Source: Trochalopteron elliotii | Lineage: Eukaryota > Chordata > Aves > Passeriformes > Leiothrichidae | DNA length: 64,000 bases | Direction of reading: 5' to 3' | Assembly: GCA_024734555.1 (NCBI GenBank) | Contig: JANPWX010000246.1 | Coordinates: 2,492,256 to 2,556,255 of the forward strand | Program-made: the position numbers and the translations under genes | Part shown: positions 1 through 11,800 of the stretch, in pieces | Numbering within the stretch: the stretch's first letter is position 1 | Layout: the number at the start of each line of letters is the position of its first letter | The notes under the pieces: generated by a model | The model's input: the letters and a program-made list of their open reading frames with translations, nothing else | What the model was told of the DNA's origin: nothing | Database searches by the model: none

Positions 1-920
1 TGAAATGTCTTTCTCATTCTTTTTTTCAAAACTGGCTTACCCCAGCATCTCATTTATTGTCTAAATCCATGCAAGAGTACTTGCTAATATCTGATTTGTG
101 CCTACTAGATTTTTAATCATAGAAAGAATACTAATTTTCTAAGCCAGTAACAATTAGATTTTACCAAAAATTTTTATAACAAATATATCTAATGTTAAAT
201 CATAACTTTGTAAGTACACGTAAAGCCTGCAAAAGGTAATGAAACCTCCAACAAGCCAGAATCACTGACAACACTGATAAATACATCACAGACAAATTAA
301 ACAAGATTTGCAACCAAAATCTTACTGAAAGACATTTTGATAAAAATTATTTCCTATGTTCCTATGTATTCCTGCCTTTCCAGGGAAAGGAGGAAGCAAC
401 AAGCTTATACTTCAGAAGAAACTCAGACTGATAACAAGTCGCTTCATTTCACCTAAGCCCATCCCACCACAGAAGCCATACACGCCACAGACCTGGAAAA
501 CAAGGAGACAGTATAAGGGACCAACAGTTACCAGTCTGCATAGTGCTGCTCATGGCAGCTCTTACTGCCTGATAAGGCAAATAACCTTCAGAGAAATGAG
601 CTTGAAAAAGGTATTTCAATAGAAACATCACAAGTAGAAGTTGCCACTGGTTGTTGCATGGAGGCCTATGATTTGAAAATTCACTCAGTAACTTTGCTTG
701 CCGCCAGACACCTCTCACTCCCTCTTTTTATATGCTATTGTGTATGCTTTTCCCACACTAAAACACTGCTCGAATACCATCTGCAATAGGACAGGTTCAC
801 CTCAATCACTCAACCCTCAGATTCAGGGCCTCTCTTTATTATTCCCTCTACTTCATTTACTAGTCTGCAAGACCTCCTCTCCTTATTAGCAGTCCATTAC
901 AGACTTGATTCATAGTTTAA
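1..920. other. Non-coding flank, probably the start of STMP1 intron 1
   Basis: No exon, repeat family or RNA gene is recognisable here. I looked on the minus strand for the second coding exon of the STMP1 microprotein (the lysine-rich C-terminal half) and did not find it, so if the island to the right is the STMP1 promoter this is its first intron. The short ORFs on both strands have no recognisable composition or splice context. Confidence 0.4.
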
Positions 921-939
921 TTTTGCCAGGTGTCAGGAG

Positions 940-1650
940 TACAGAACCCTGAAGATGTGACCGAACACACCCTTCTGCCGCTGCTCGGACGATTCGCCAT
1001 CGCAAGGCAGCCCCAACGCAGCCTCCGGGCGCTCCGGCGGCGGATGCCCGGTAACCGGGCCGCGGGCANNNNNNNNNNNNNNNNNNNNNNNNNNNNNNNN
1101 NNNNNNNNNNNNNNNNNNNNNNNNNNNNNNNNNNNNNTCTTGCTCTCTACCCCATACTTAGCACGCCGCCACGCTGGCCCTGCCGCCGCCGCCCGGCTCC
1201 ACGTCGAACGCCGCGGCGAGTAAACAAAGCGCTCCGCCCCCCCGCCTGCCGCCGTTTCGACACACGGAGCCCGGCAGCGCCCCCGGCACGGAGGGAACGG
1301 TCTGAGAGCGGGACCCTCCCCACGCCCTCCCTGGACACGCTCGGGCGGGAAGCAGAGCAGGGAGAAAGGTTTGGGGAATAAAATCCGCGGCCCCGAGGCC
1401 AGCGCGTGACGAATCTGCGGCGGCGGGAGCGCGCGCAGGCGGGGCACGGCGGCGTCACGGGCCTGAGGCCTCCCCGCTGGCACCGGGAACAGAGCGGACA
1501 ACGGGACCCTCGGCCCACGCCACGGACAGCTCGGAACCACGGCAGGCTTTCCAAAGCGTCGGGGATTCCTCAGAGCCTGCACGCTTCTTGGATTAGGGCT
1601 CGGTTTTCTCCGAGTGGTGGAGAAACAAGAAAAACCCTGCTGGAAGTCAA
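940..1650 (-). promoter_or_regulatory. CpG island, probable STMP1 promoter and first exon
   Basis: GC-rich, CpG-dense sequence interrupted by a 69-nt gap, with abrupt return to AT-rich DNA on both sides. In vertebrates STMP1 (C7orf73, a roughly 47-residue mitochondrial membrane microprotein) follows NUP205 in the same orientation. An island just past the NUP205 3' end is therefore best explained as its promoter, transcribed leftward out of the window. I cannot read the expected first coding exon, and no strong GTRAG donor is visible on the minus strand beside the gap, so start codon and donor may both be in the gap. The assignment rests on synteny. A different gene, or transcription on the other strand, is not excluded. 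Confidence 0.5.
1069..1137. other. Assembly gap (69 N)
   Basis: A run of 69 N inside the left CpG island. The real missing length may differ. It interrupts the region where the first exon of the leftward gene is expected. Any ORF spanning it is meaningless. Confidence 0.99.
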
Positions 1651-1699
1651 AAGTCCAGCTGTGTAAAACATAGATAGCAAGCTGCGCCCATGGATTAGC

Positions 1700-2464
1700 T
1701 AAGAGACCGCACCTGACAGCGGCACTGTCATCATCCCTGCATAAAAATGATGTCATGCATGTAATTAGGGTGTGCAGATAAGTAAATAAAAAATCAAAAA
1801 ACGTAAACGATTATATAACAATGTACAAGGCACACCTGAACTGGGCCATAAGCTCAAACTGAGCTAAGGGAGAAGTGCAGCAGATCTCATGTTAATGATC
1901 ACTGATCATGCCTTTTTAATAGCTTTTTTACAGAAGATACAAGGATATATGAATATCTCATATATGAATATCTCATAGGAGAAGAATCTAACTACAGAAC
2001 CAACCTCCCATTCATGATTACTGGCTTCCTCCCCATGCACTTTATTCTGTCTTTATAATTGTGTCGCAGCAAGAAAGGCACAGAAACCTTTAATCCTTCA
2101 GCCATAAGAACCAGACCTAGAGCAGTTACCTTTCATGACTTTTATCACTTTTCTCATTTAAACTTGTTCAAAGAGAAGAAGCTTGTACTTCCTTCAGCTT
2201 ATAAAAAGGCAGGATGAGGAGCAGAAATTAGCAGTTCACAGGGCAAAATGAATATAAAATCCACACCACAGTAAGCACTCTGATGAAACATGAACTCTAT
2301 GGTTTCATTAAATCTGTGCGTGAAACAGGAAGAATACAGACTAAGATGTTTTAGTTTTCTCTGAAAGCATCTACAAATGTTGTATCATCACAGCTGCAGA
2401 ACTTGCCTAATTTCCTCGAGGTCCTCCATTAGAATTCGTTCTTGCTTGAAATTTTACATTATTC
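1700..2464. other. Short intergenic spacer between the left CpG island and NUP205
   Basis: AT-rich spacer of about 0.8 kb between the left CpG island and the NUP205 poly(A) site. It holds an imperfect 15-bp tandem pair at 1946-1975 (unit tatatgaatatctca) and a second minus-strand AATAAA at 2041-2046 that could serve as a distal NUP205 poly(A) signal. No gene is seen. Confidence 0.6.
1946..1975. repeat. 15-bp tandem duplication
   Basis: Two identical adjacent copies of tatatgaatatctca in the spacer downstream of NUP205. Confidence 0.8.
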
Positions 2465-2469
2465 ATAAC

Positions 2470-2672
2470 TCAGTTGAAAAGAATTCTTTATTTTTTATGT
2501 CAAGTTGGGAGCAGTAGGAAAGAATACACAAAACTCATCCACAGGGATAAAAAAAAAAGTAACAAAATAATTTTGATAGTATTTAGAAAACGTTTGATCT
2601 ATAAAATGCAATGATCCAGAAGGCTTGCCCTAGTACACTGCTTCACTGGACAAGCAGCGTGTACCATGTCTT
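2470..2672 (-). other. NUP205: NUP205 3' UTR
   Basis: Sequence between the TAG stop at 2673-2675 and the presumed cleavage site. It is AT-rich, contains an A8 run on the plus strand near 2551, and holds no recognised repeat. Confidence 0.6.
2487..2492 (-). terminator. NUP205: NUP205 poly(A) signal AATAAA
   Basis: The plus strand reads tttatt, so the minus strand carries a canonical AATAAA about 180 nt downstream of the NUP205 stop codon. Cleavage would be expected near 2460-2475, giving a short 3' UTR of about 200 nt. A further AATAAA at 2041-2046 could give a longer alternative end. Confidence 0.65.
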
Positions 2673-2825
2673 CTAGGTCCTTGATATCCTTAGGAGACCA
2701 CGGATTCGCCTAACGAGAGCTTGGATAAAGGTGTACCGTGAGCGAACCTTGGAATATAGACCTTCGATGTCCAGGAGCTTCTTCTGCAGAGATTCACCAA
2801 AGCTGTTTGTGGCTTCAATCTGAAG
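2673..2825 (-). CDS. NUP205: NUP205 exon 43 (last coding exon)
   Basis: Acceptor TTTCTCAG, phase 0, about residues 1965-2014, stop TAG. It starts LQIEATNSFGESLQKKLLD and ends RRIRGLLRISRT, a basic helical tail typical of the family's extreme C-terminus. Confidence 0.96.
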   Translation of the reverse strand, partial: LQIEATNSFGESLQKKLLDIEGLYSKVRSRYTFIQALVRRIRGLLRISRT

Positions 2826-5800
2826 CTGAGAAACAGACACAGTCATCAATACATCATCTTTTCTTCTTGAAATACCAGCTTATCATCCACTGCCTGTCAA
2901 TTGCCCTTCACTATGATTTATTCTCTGACCTACTTTCCAAAGAATGGATTTTTCTGACTTCTCTAACAAGTACTACTTATAACCAATAATTCCTAAAACA
3001 GAATAATTCAGCTTCTCCACTCAGAGTCATAAAACACATCTTCCAGTTCAAATTTCCCTAGTCCTTTAAGGACTCTTTAAAGAGTCCATGTGCACCAACA
3101 ACATTTTTTCATTAATGCATAGGTAAAGAGTCACTGAATTAACTACATTTTAAGTGTTTTACTGAGATGATACTGTATACTTTATTTTTGAACAAACAAA
3201 ATAAATGACAGATGCCTCAACACAAAACACACAGCAACTTTTCTTACATTCTAGATCTTACAAAGGTACTTGAGACTGCAGTTTTGAAGAATAGGGTTTT
3301 TTTCTGCAGTCATAGATATGTCAGTGGGATTTATTAATAAATATCTTTTTTTTCCTGCCACCTCTGCATCAAATTTACACAAATTATTAAATTTCTGTGT
3401 AAGTCAAAATTACTTCTATTCTACCGTTCACATTTTACAGTCTCCTCAGTTCCTTTACCCTTTTGATCTCATTTCTCTATAGCCTAGTTGAAGCTGACCT
3501 GTAGTGAACAGTTGGATCACAGAAAACTGAGAAACCTGCCCTCATACTGCAGGTCTTTCAAGGATATCTGGTGTTTTTGGAAAGCTGTCATTCAAAAACA
3601 CCATTTGACTGGTTGTAAGAGAAAAAGAATTACTCTATTTTTTACATATAGCTCATTTCTTACTTAACTCTTCATATTAAGATTCAAACATACGTGCATA
3701 GCAGCAAAAGTGCCACCTGTTTCACAGTATTTTCCAAAACAATTTTGTAATGCTTCACTAATCCTAAATTAAGTTCTAGGCTGTTGGTCTTAGTGCAGGT
3801 TGCTCAGAAGTGGGAAAACAAGAGTCAGACTGCTCCCAGTGGTAGCCAAGAGCATTCTGTACCCTGCAGCAGACTCACATCTCACCTGTTCTATATCGTG
3901 CTGGCTCACACGATTCAATCTACTACTGAAATCCAAGCTTGGCTCTGAACCAAAGGCATCTGGCAATAGAAAACAAAATGTTAAAATTATGTTGGCTGCT
4001 CCACACTCTCTCTGTATCAAGTCATAACAAATTTAAAACAGTGTTGTAATTTGATCCAAAAGTAAACTTACGCATTAGAAATTACACTAATTTTTTGACT
4101 TAAATGATTTCGAGAAAATACACAGAGTGAGTCATAAACAATTTGGATCACACAACATGGCACTTTAAGCAAAAGATTCTTCCACAAATCCACTCTTCCT
4201 GATTTCCTTCCATTTTTTTCTTCTTTTAAAAGATGAAATTCAACAAACTTAAAATCCTCAGTGTGAATCAATGGTGGCTATAATTCTAAAAATACTTTTA
4301 AAACCATCAATATTAACTTTCTTTCTTAATTTCATCTTAGATTATATTGAAATATTTTCCTATAAACTATTTTGGATCACTTATCTGATTGTATTAGCTG
4401 GACTTCAGTTAGTTTGAAGAGCAGAAATAAAAAAATAGTTACTTTTACTTCACTTTGGAGGTAATGTCTAATACACAAACCCAGAAGTTTATGAGTAAAC
4501 AATATCAGTATTGTCAGTTCTCCAGTGGAATATCCAAAGGTGTGCCAAATCCAAACAAAATCTCTTACTAAATATAAAAGGCAAGATATTAATAGTAGGA
4601 AATCAGTTTTAAAGCTAACCATCAGAAGTTATTCAAAGGCATTTTGATGTTTGAGAAATTTTACCTTGCAGCCTTCCTTTCTTAAATGACATCCTAGAGA
4701 ACAGCAGTGGGTCTTGGGAGTCAGTGGGTGTGCAGTGCAGTAGGTAGTGTTCCAGATGGCGCCAAAGAATGAAGAGACATATTTCTATGATATCTGCAGA
4801 CACATCTCAGTGAAGGAATCCAATTTGGTTGTCTTTGGATTGCACATTTACTGTACGAGCATATTTACACATTTGGAAACTGCTGAACATGTCAGCTCTA
4901 CCACCTGTCACCTCCTCCACTGCCACAGCCCAGTGATGGATCGCTCACACTCACTGTCATCATCCTGCAGAGCCTCAATCCAACCCTCAGGAGGAGAGCA
5001 GAGTATGGAGTGCTCACGTGGTCTGTAAAGGTACCTCAGCTGCACACAGTACATTAAAGCTGAGGTTATAAGGCCGGGGATGTCAGTAGCATCTGAGGTG
5101 AGAACAGCAAAGTGTGCAAGAGCACATCTTTCCCAAGGGAGGTTGCAGAGGAAAATCATGGTCTGTTGAAGACAATTCTTTTGTGAATGACTGGTTTTTT
5201 CCATAGAATTACTGGCATTTATGAGATTTAGGTTTATGCAAGATTGGCTGTAAGACTAGCAACTCCTATTATGACAGACACATCAAAATTATTTTTCGAA
5301 GTATTTCTTCCACCACACTTGGACATGTTGAATGTTTATGGGGTCTGGACACTAGAACTGAAGAGCTAAGCTGTAACAATTCCTTTATGAGCATGTTGCA
5401 GAAAGTCCTAGCTGGGTTTAAAAATGGGAATTGCTAACTTGAAAATCCTTATATTCTGGCAATAGCAGAGCAATAGCCTTGTAAGTTAACTGTCAGTATT
5501 TCAAATTTACTTTTTGCAAAACATTTTTGTTCAAACTGGTCAGAAATCCAGGAAAAAAACCCTGTTTCTATCTCTCTGCTTTTCTGGATCATCACCTTGA
5601 GGGTCATTTCAAGTTTAGAAGGATACAGGAACAGAGGGAGAGCAACTTGGCTCGGTTATTTATTAGTTTCACCAGGCGCCGCCTTGCCAATACATATTTT
5701 TGGGAAGTGGAAATCTTGTCAACCCCAGCTGGCATAACTGACTGGCACAACTGTGATGGGAAGAGAAAAAACAAAGACTATAGCAAATCCAGAACATCAA

Positions 5801-8800
5801 GAGATATAAGCAAATAAGATTACTTATTAATATCTAGAACTTTCTTGTAAGCTACTGTATCTTTAAAACCTTGCTCTCCATTTTGAATTTGCATAACCTT
5901 GCTGACCAAAAAATGGAAAAATGAAACCCTTCTCTAAACAACTATAACAAAAATCACAACTTTTACAAAGTTAAGCCAAATATTTTCCCCTAAAGTTTTA
6001 TATCACTCATTCTATGGACCCCCTTCACCAACAGTAGAAAAGAATATGCACAAGAAGTAGAACCACTTGCTTATCAAAGATGCTTTGGAGTCTTTGTTAC
6101 AGCTGTGTCCAAGTTACTGCAATACAGAAACTAGAGTCAGAAGAACAATTACCTCTTTTATTTCATCTGGTGGCAGCTGCTCCACATTTTGCAGTTTGTT
6201 AACACTCTGACGATGGCTGTCATAGTAACTGAAGAAATCACTAGTGCTCTGTCTCAGCAGGTAAACAATAATGCCCAGGCCAGGCAAGTGCCAATATGGG
6301 ACCACTGGTGCTTGTGTATCTAGACAAGATGTTGAAGATAAGAAAACAAAACTAAAAAACCCCAAGAAATCAATAAGCTATGCTCTCTGTCAGTAACCTA
6401 GTAAAAGACAGGAAAGCACTGGCAAGTATAGTTTGCACTTGTGTCAGAAATAACATAAATATAAGTCTAGACAAAAAGTGCTATGACTGCAGTACTAAAA
6501 GGCAGTCAGCCTAGTGCAGTACCGAGTACAACATGTGAAATGTAACTAGATTAGGAGACACACTATTTACATATTTTAGCCATTCAACTGCAGAATAACA
6601 GTGTAAACTCTTGCCATGTGTTGTAATAGAGTTCCAATCAGCATCAAAATACATCTTACATGTCATAAACGAGGTCCTAGTTTAAAATAATGTAATCCAG
6701 CACAGATGCTGAAAAAGAGAGAAGTCTTGAACTTCCCCTGTCTTGTGCTATTTATTTACGTATACACATTTCTTTACTGACATTATTTCTGAGGCTGTGA
6801 ATGAAAAAAACAACTTGTTCATTTTAACTAGGATTAGTGATATGGCTTCGCACAAGGTTGAACAAGCATGGATTCTAGAATGAGAGAGTGAGCAGCTACA
6901 GTTTTGGTATAAAGTGACTTAAAGAGTACGTGAAACTACAACCTCTGGTTCATCATTTTCTAGTAGCCCAAACGTCACACTGTTCAGGCTCATAAAACAG
7001 CAAGTCAAAAGCCTCACCCTGCCGAGGCCCATCTCGGTTGGTTGACTCTGACAGGCTGGGAGTAAACAGACAAACAGTGTGCTGGAAACTGGGGGTGCTT
7101 TGCAACATCAGTGACTCACAGTATTCCATCACGTTTGCACAGATCTGCCAACAAAGGAAAAAAAAGACAGCATGTCAATTACAGTATCTACAGGCTTTGG
7201 AGCATTAAATTTTGCATGGACAAATGTCAGTGAGCAACATGCTTTGCTCCTCTCTTCTCACCAGAACGTGATGATTCTGTTTTCTCATCAGTTACAGACT
7301 CTCTTCTACTGCAAGTCTAAGACCTGCAACTTTGCCTCTTTCCCAAACCTACTAGCTAAAATTTCTGGATAATTTTAAGTCCTCTTTGGTTCTAAGTTAG
7401 TGTTAGCCATTGCCCTCTATACAGAGCTTTGATTTTGAAAATTTCTGACTAATTTAAGCCTTCAAAATTCACAGAGTTTGTATGCAAAACAATAAAGGTT
7501 TCTAACGCAAATGTAATACGTTTTCAAGAGTTACTTTAAATAAAATATGGACTCCTATACCACACTAAAACCAGTGTAGAGCATTACCACTATCATATGA
7601 AATTATGATAACTAAACAAATCTGCACAGCAGGTAAAATGTTGAGACTAGAGGTTTTAGCATCTTGTGTCCTTCCTTACCTGTTGCATGGCCAACTCAAT
7701 TTCATCCCTCTTGTTCACTCTGTCTCCTGCTGCGTTATCATCCTGCAGCTTGAACTGACGTAGCCTGTCTGACCCTCCAAACCGACTCAGAAGTCCTAAG
7801 CACTGGCGCTGCCATAAGAAATGAACATTTAAATTATCATCTCAACAAATGAAGTGCACGATTCTGTTCACTTAAATGACATGTCCCTTAAAACACAGTA
7901 TTAAGAAAGCAATGCAGATAAAACTTTTAGCGCTTTGTAAATAAAATTCAAGTTTTTAGTATTTTAACTTACCTTGATTTAATTTAGAAATTAATGGCAC
8001 TTTAAAACACTGCCAATGAGAAATGAGTGCAATTCACAAGTGCATAACTTTTCTTGTGTTTCTTGCAGACAATTATACAGAATACTATCAATGACAGTTT
8101 AGGTTTACCCATTCCCACAGCAAAAACACCTTTACCTACATAGACAAACAAAATCTGAAGGTAAGTCCGGTAAAAGTAGAGTAAAAAAACCTAATTCAGT
8201 AACAAATAAATTAACCACTAGCATGTCTGATACACCAAATTGTTGAGCTGGAGACATGCTTGTGGCTAAAGTGGTAACACACTGTTTCTGCATTACTTCA
8301 CATGCTTCGGCGTTGGCTTCAAATTTTTCTCTTCACAGAAGTCCTAAGCCAGGAAGGGAAATAAAGTCCCTGAGGCAACCCTGATATTGCCAAATGTTAT
8401 CCCTTCTACTGGACAGGGAAGTGTGGGGAGACACCAAAAAACTGACCACCAAAACCCCATCCCACTTCCACAAAAAAAACCCCTCAAACTACCACACATT
8501 GTTCTCGATGCTGGAAAACATCTCTTTCCCGACTGTTACTATTCAAAGTAAAAAAAACAGGAAGAAACACATCTCGATAGCCCATTCTAAAAGGACATGG
8601 GTTAAATATGTGACTTTATTACCTGAAATCGCCCTATGTGCCCTTGTAGCTCCATCTGCGTCCCCTCATTAACATCCATGTCCAGCTCATTTAACACTCC
8701 TGATAAAAGATACAGCCATTAAATAGCTGTTTGTTTGGGGTTTTTAAAAAGATTTATGCAGTATATATATTTAAATGTAAGATCAGAAATATTTCAGCCA

Positions 8801-11800
8801 AACATTCAACTTCTATTTTGCATATTTTTTGAGCAAAACATTCAGATATGAATGCAGCTACCAGAAGATGCATGAGAGCATGTAGCTTACTGTTCTGGTA
8901 AGTAGTCAAATGGGGGCAAGGAGGAAGGGAGGCTGTCATGGAAATCACAGCTATTGTGCAAAGCTCTGTATACTGTAAGCAAAGAAGCACCTGGGCTTAA
9001 CCTACAGCTCTGCACTCCTTTCTGCTGTAGTCAGTCAGTATCTCTCCTGAACAAAGAAAACCATTAAATCAAAATAGAGAAGTTATTTTTGAACTGGTAA
9101 GAAACCACTATAGCCATCACAATCATTAGCTCTTTGTGAAGGTAAGTCACCCAAGAGAAATGGCAGTATGCTAATCTGCAGTGCTTCCCCCTGGGAAATT
9201 TTATCTCTTAAATAAATAAAAACAGAGAAGACATTAAAAAAATGGGTATGCAAACAATTTTCTATCTTAATTTCCTCAGTTACAGACCTTATTGAATAAA
9301 AATTGTTTTTAAAAGATATCACAGACAGTTTGAGCAGTTCTATTTGCAAGTCACCTCCAAGACAAAAAATACTTAGTGTGAGGTAGCATGATGAAAAGAA
9401 AATGGAAAGTCAGATACATATGGGTAAGAGCACTATGTCTACTGCAAATCCACTATATTACATCAAGAAAAATTATTTAACATGTCTTTATTTTTCTCAG
9501 AGCTCTACACATCAAAAAACAAATCTGGATTGTCATGGACATTCTCTTCTATCTTACTGTTTCTTAACAGAAAATAAAGCCTGAGATTTATGCAGATGGG
9601 GTTGCAGTCAAAACTGCAGTTCCTACCAGGCAATGCTGCCTTGCTGATTATTCCTGTCAGGGAGGCCAGCTCCTGGAGAGATCCAACACTTACATCTTGA
9701 CACCTCAGGATTGCCTGAATAGTATCTGAATGGGAGATTAGGAACTGCAAAACCTGCACCACAGGGAAAAAAAAAAAAAAAAAAAAAAAAAAAAGAAAAA
9801 GAAAAAGGGAAATATAAATGACTCAAAATTTAATGGCGAGCAGAGAGGAAGCAATGCTTCTGAAGAATTTTAAAAGACCTCGTGCACCAGAGAGTTTGGG
9901 ATTTAAAAAGAACCCACCAGCTTACTATCAGAGCAAAGGCACATGTAATTTCTTTGAATGAGCAACAGTAGTGATAGTCGAGCATGTTTTAGAACTTACT
10001 TGTCCCGCTGCTTGCAAGTGTTGTGCCATACTGGATGTGAGGATCACTTGGCACAGCTGAAGAGCTGGAAGAAGAATCTGGCGATAACGTTCCACTGGAG
10101 CAGGAATGAACACTGGGGGATCTCTCATTGCATACATTCTTAAGAGAGGTTTAAAAAGGGAGGAAAAAAAAGATACAGAGTTCAAGAAGAGTGAAGTCCA
10201 CTAGTGAGGCAGACCCTCTGCCTACAGTCACTCAAGAACCCAAAACCATATTTCAGTAAGAGGTCTAGACCTGAACTGAGTTTATATTGGAAAAGCAACC
10301 CATTTATGACACACAGCTGCTGCCAGACATTTTCTTTAAGCAGGGAAAATTACTTCTTTGTATTATGCTACACTAAACCAGACAACTTTGCAGAAATATG
10401 ATACCTGCTTACTGGTACTATACAAAACTAGGTATTCTCAAATATTTCAGGAAGAGTTGTGTTTAATTCTAAAGCAACTGTTAAATACAGTCCTCCACAA
10501 GTGTCCTGTAGATTTTATACAATCTTATTATGTCCAGTTGGAACTTTCAAATAGTATACCTTGTCTAAGTCGTAAATTTTTCCAAAGTGTTTGAACTCCC
10601 AGTGTGTCACTAAAAACTGTAAATTTAAAACAGGGACCAAGGCTTGAAATCAACCTAGGTAATTTCCCCTAAATATAGAATTTCTTTCTCTGAGATCTTC
10701 TCTCAATCACCTCACAATGACTAATGTGGCAACACATCAAGAAACTTGCCATGCAATATATATTAACTGTGAATTTTTTTTTAAAAATGCGTCATAAAAT
10801 ATTCCTGAAATGGCATTTAATTAACTGCTCTCAGTGCTTTATGGTGGAGGACAAACTCTGCAAAGCCCCCAAAATAAGTTTACAGTGTAAGCTGTTTTTC
10901 AAACATTACATTTTAAATTATTTCATAATAATACATTAATCATTTTTATCTGAGATATCAAATAATTTATGTAGTCTAAGTAATTAGCATGCAAATACAA
11001 CCTCACACCCACATCTGAAATTTTGCTCTCAATGAAAGATAGCTTTAAACTGAACTGATAGGTTTAAGAAACATACACACAAAGAATAAACAAACAAATT
11101 ATTACTCAAAAATCACGAGGTTGTAAAAAGATGTGATGTGCTTTCAGAAAGACTGTATTATGGTTTCATCATCAGCCAGAGAAGTAACACTTACCCCTGA
11201 TGATCTGTTTCAGGTCGCATGTCATACACTTGGCACTGTGCCAGCCGCACAATCACACCAGACCGCAACAGTTCTAATGCACCTGGCTGACTTTTGGCTA
11301 CTCGAGTGAGGAATGCCTGCACAAGAGTAGAGAAGGTTAAGTTTTGGAGATGCACAATGAGACTTATAATGTCTACTTTCTCACTTGATTTTAGCATCAT
11401 TTCAAATACATTATTTTAGTAAAATATCAGTAAGGAATACCTTCAGTGCAGGTAGCTCAGTATGCAGCTGCGGTGCAGCTGCCGATTGAGCTCTAGGTGG
11501 CAGAAGCCCCAGGCAAGAACATGTGAACTGCCCACCCTTTGCTAAACAAAGGGCACGAGGGACGTGGGGCACCAGCCAGAGGACGAGATACTCAGAGGCA
11601 CGGAAGGAGATGAGGACTCAGCTGGAAGATCCCAGACTGCTGAGGTTATAAAAACCTAGGGGTTCCTTTATTCTGGGTCCCTCCTCAGAGGCACCAGCTT
11701 GAGCTTTCATTCTGTTGTTGCACCATGATTAAATCATTTTAAGGATCCAGATGTCTGAGACTGCCCTGGGAAACCTGGGGTCAAACCAGTAAGGAAACCT

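Larger units (their letters stand above)
4794..5626 (-). other. NUP205: NUP205 intron 40, predicted U12-type (minor spliceosome) intron
   Basis: The minus-strand donor is GTATCCTTC (5626 to 5618), matching 8 of 9 positions of the U12 consensus RTATCCTTT. TTCCTTCAC at 4818-4810 matches the U12 branch-site consensus TTCCTTRAC at all but one position. It puts the branch adenosine (4811) 18 nt before the exon, within the usual tight U12 spacing. The intron is phase 1 and ends in AG. Such GT-AG introns use the U11/U12 machinery. No other NUP205 intron in the window has both signals. Confidence 0.87.

Noticed and set aside
1711..1741. Inverted repeat TGACAG-CGGCA-CTGTCA upstream of the left island
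   Set aside because: Short and isolated, with no associated regulatory context.
917..1756. 279-codon minus-strand ORF through the left CpG island
   Set aside because: It crosses the N gap and owes its length to GC-rich, stop-poor sequence. It resembles no protein, and the STMP1 N-terminus is not in it.
4890..4972. Possible C/D-box snoRNA in intron 40 (minus-strand ATGATGA followed about 75 nt later by CTGA)
   Set aside because: No complementary terminal stem flanks the boxes and no C'/D' pair or guide is evident, so chance is likely.
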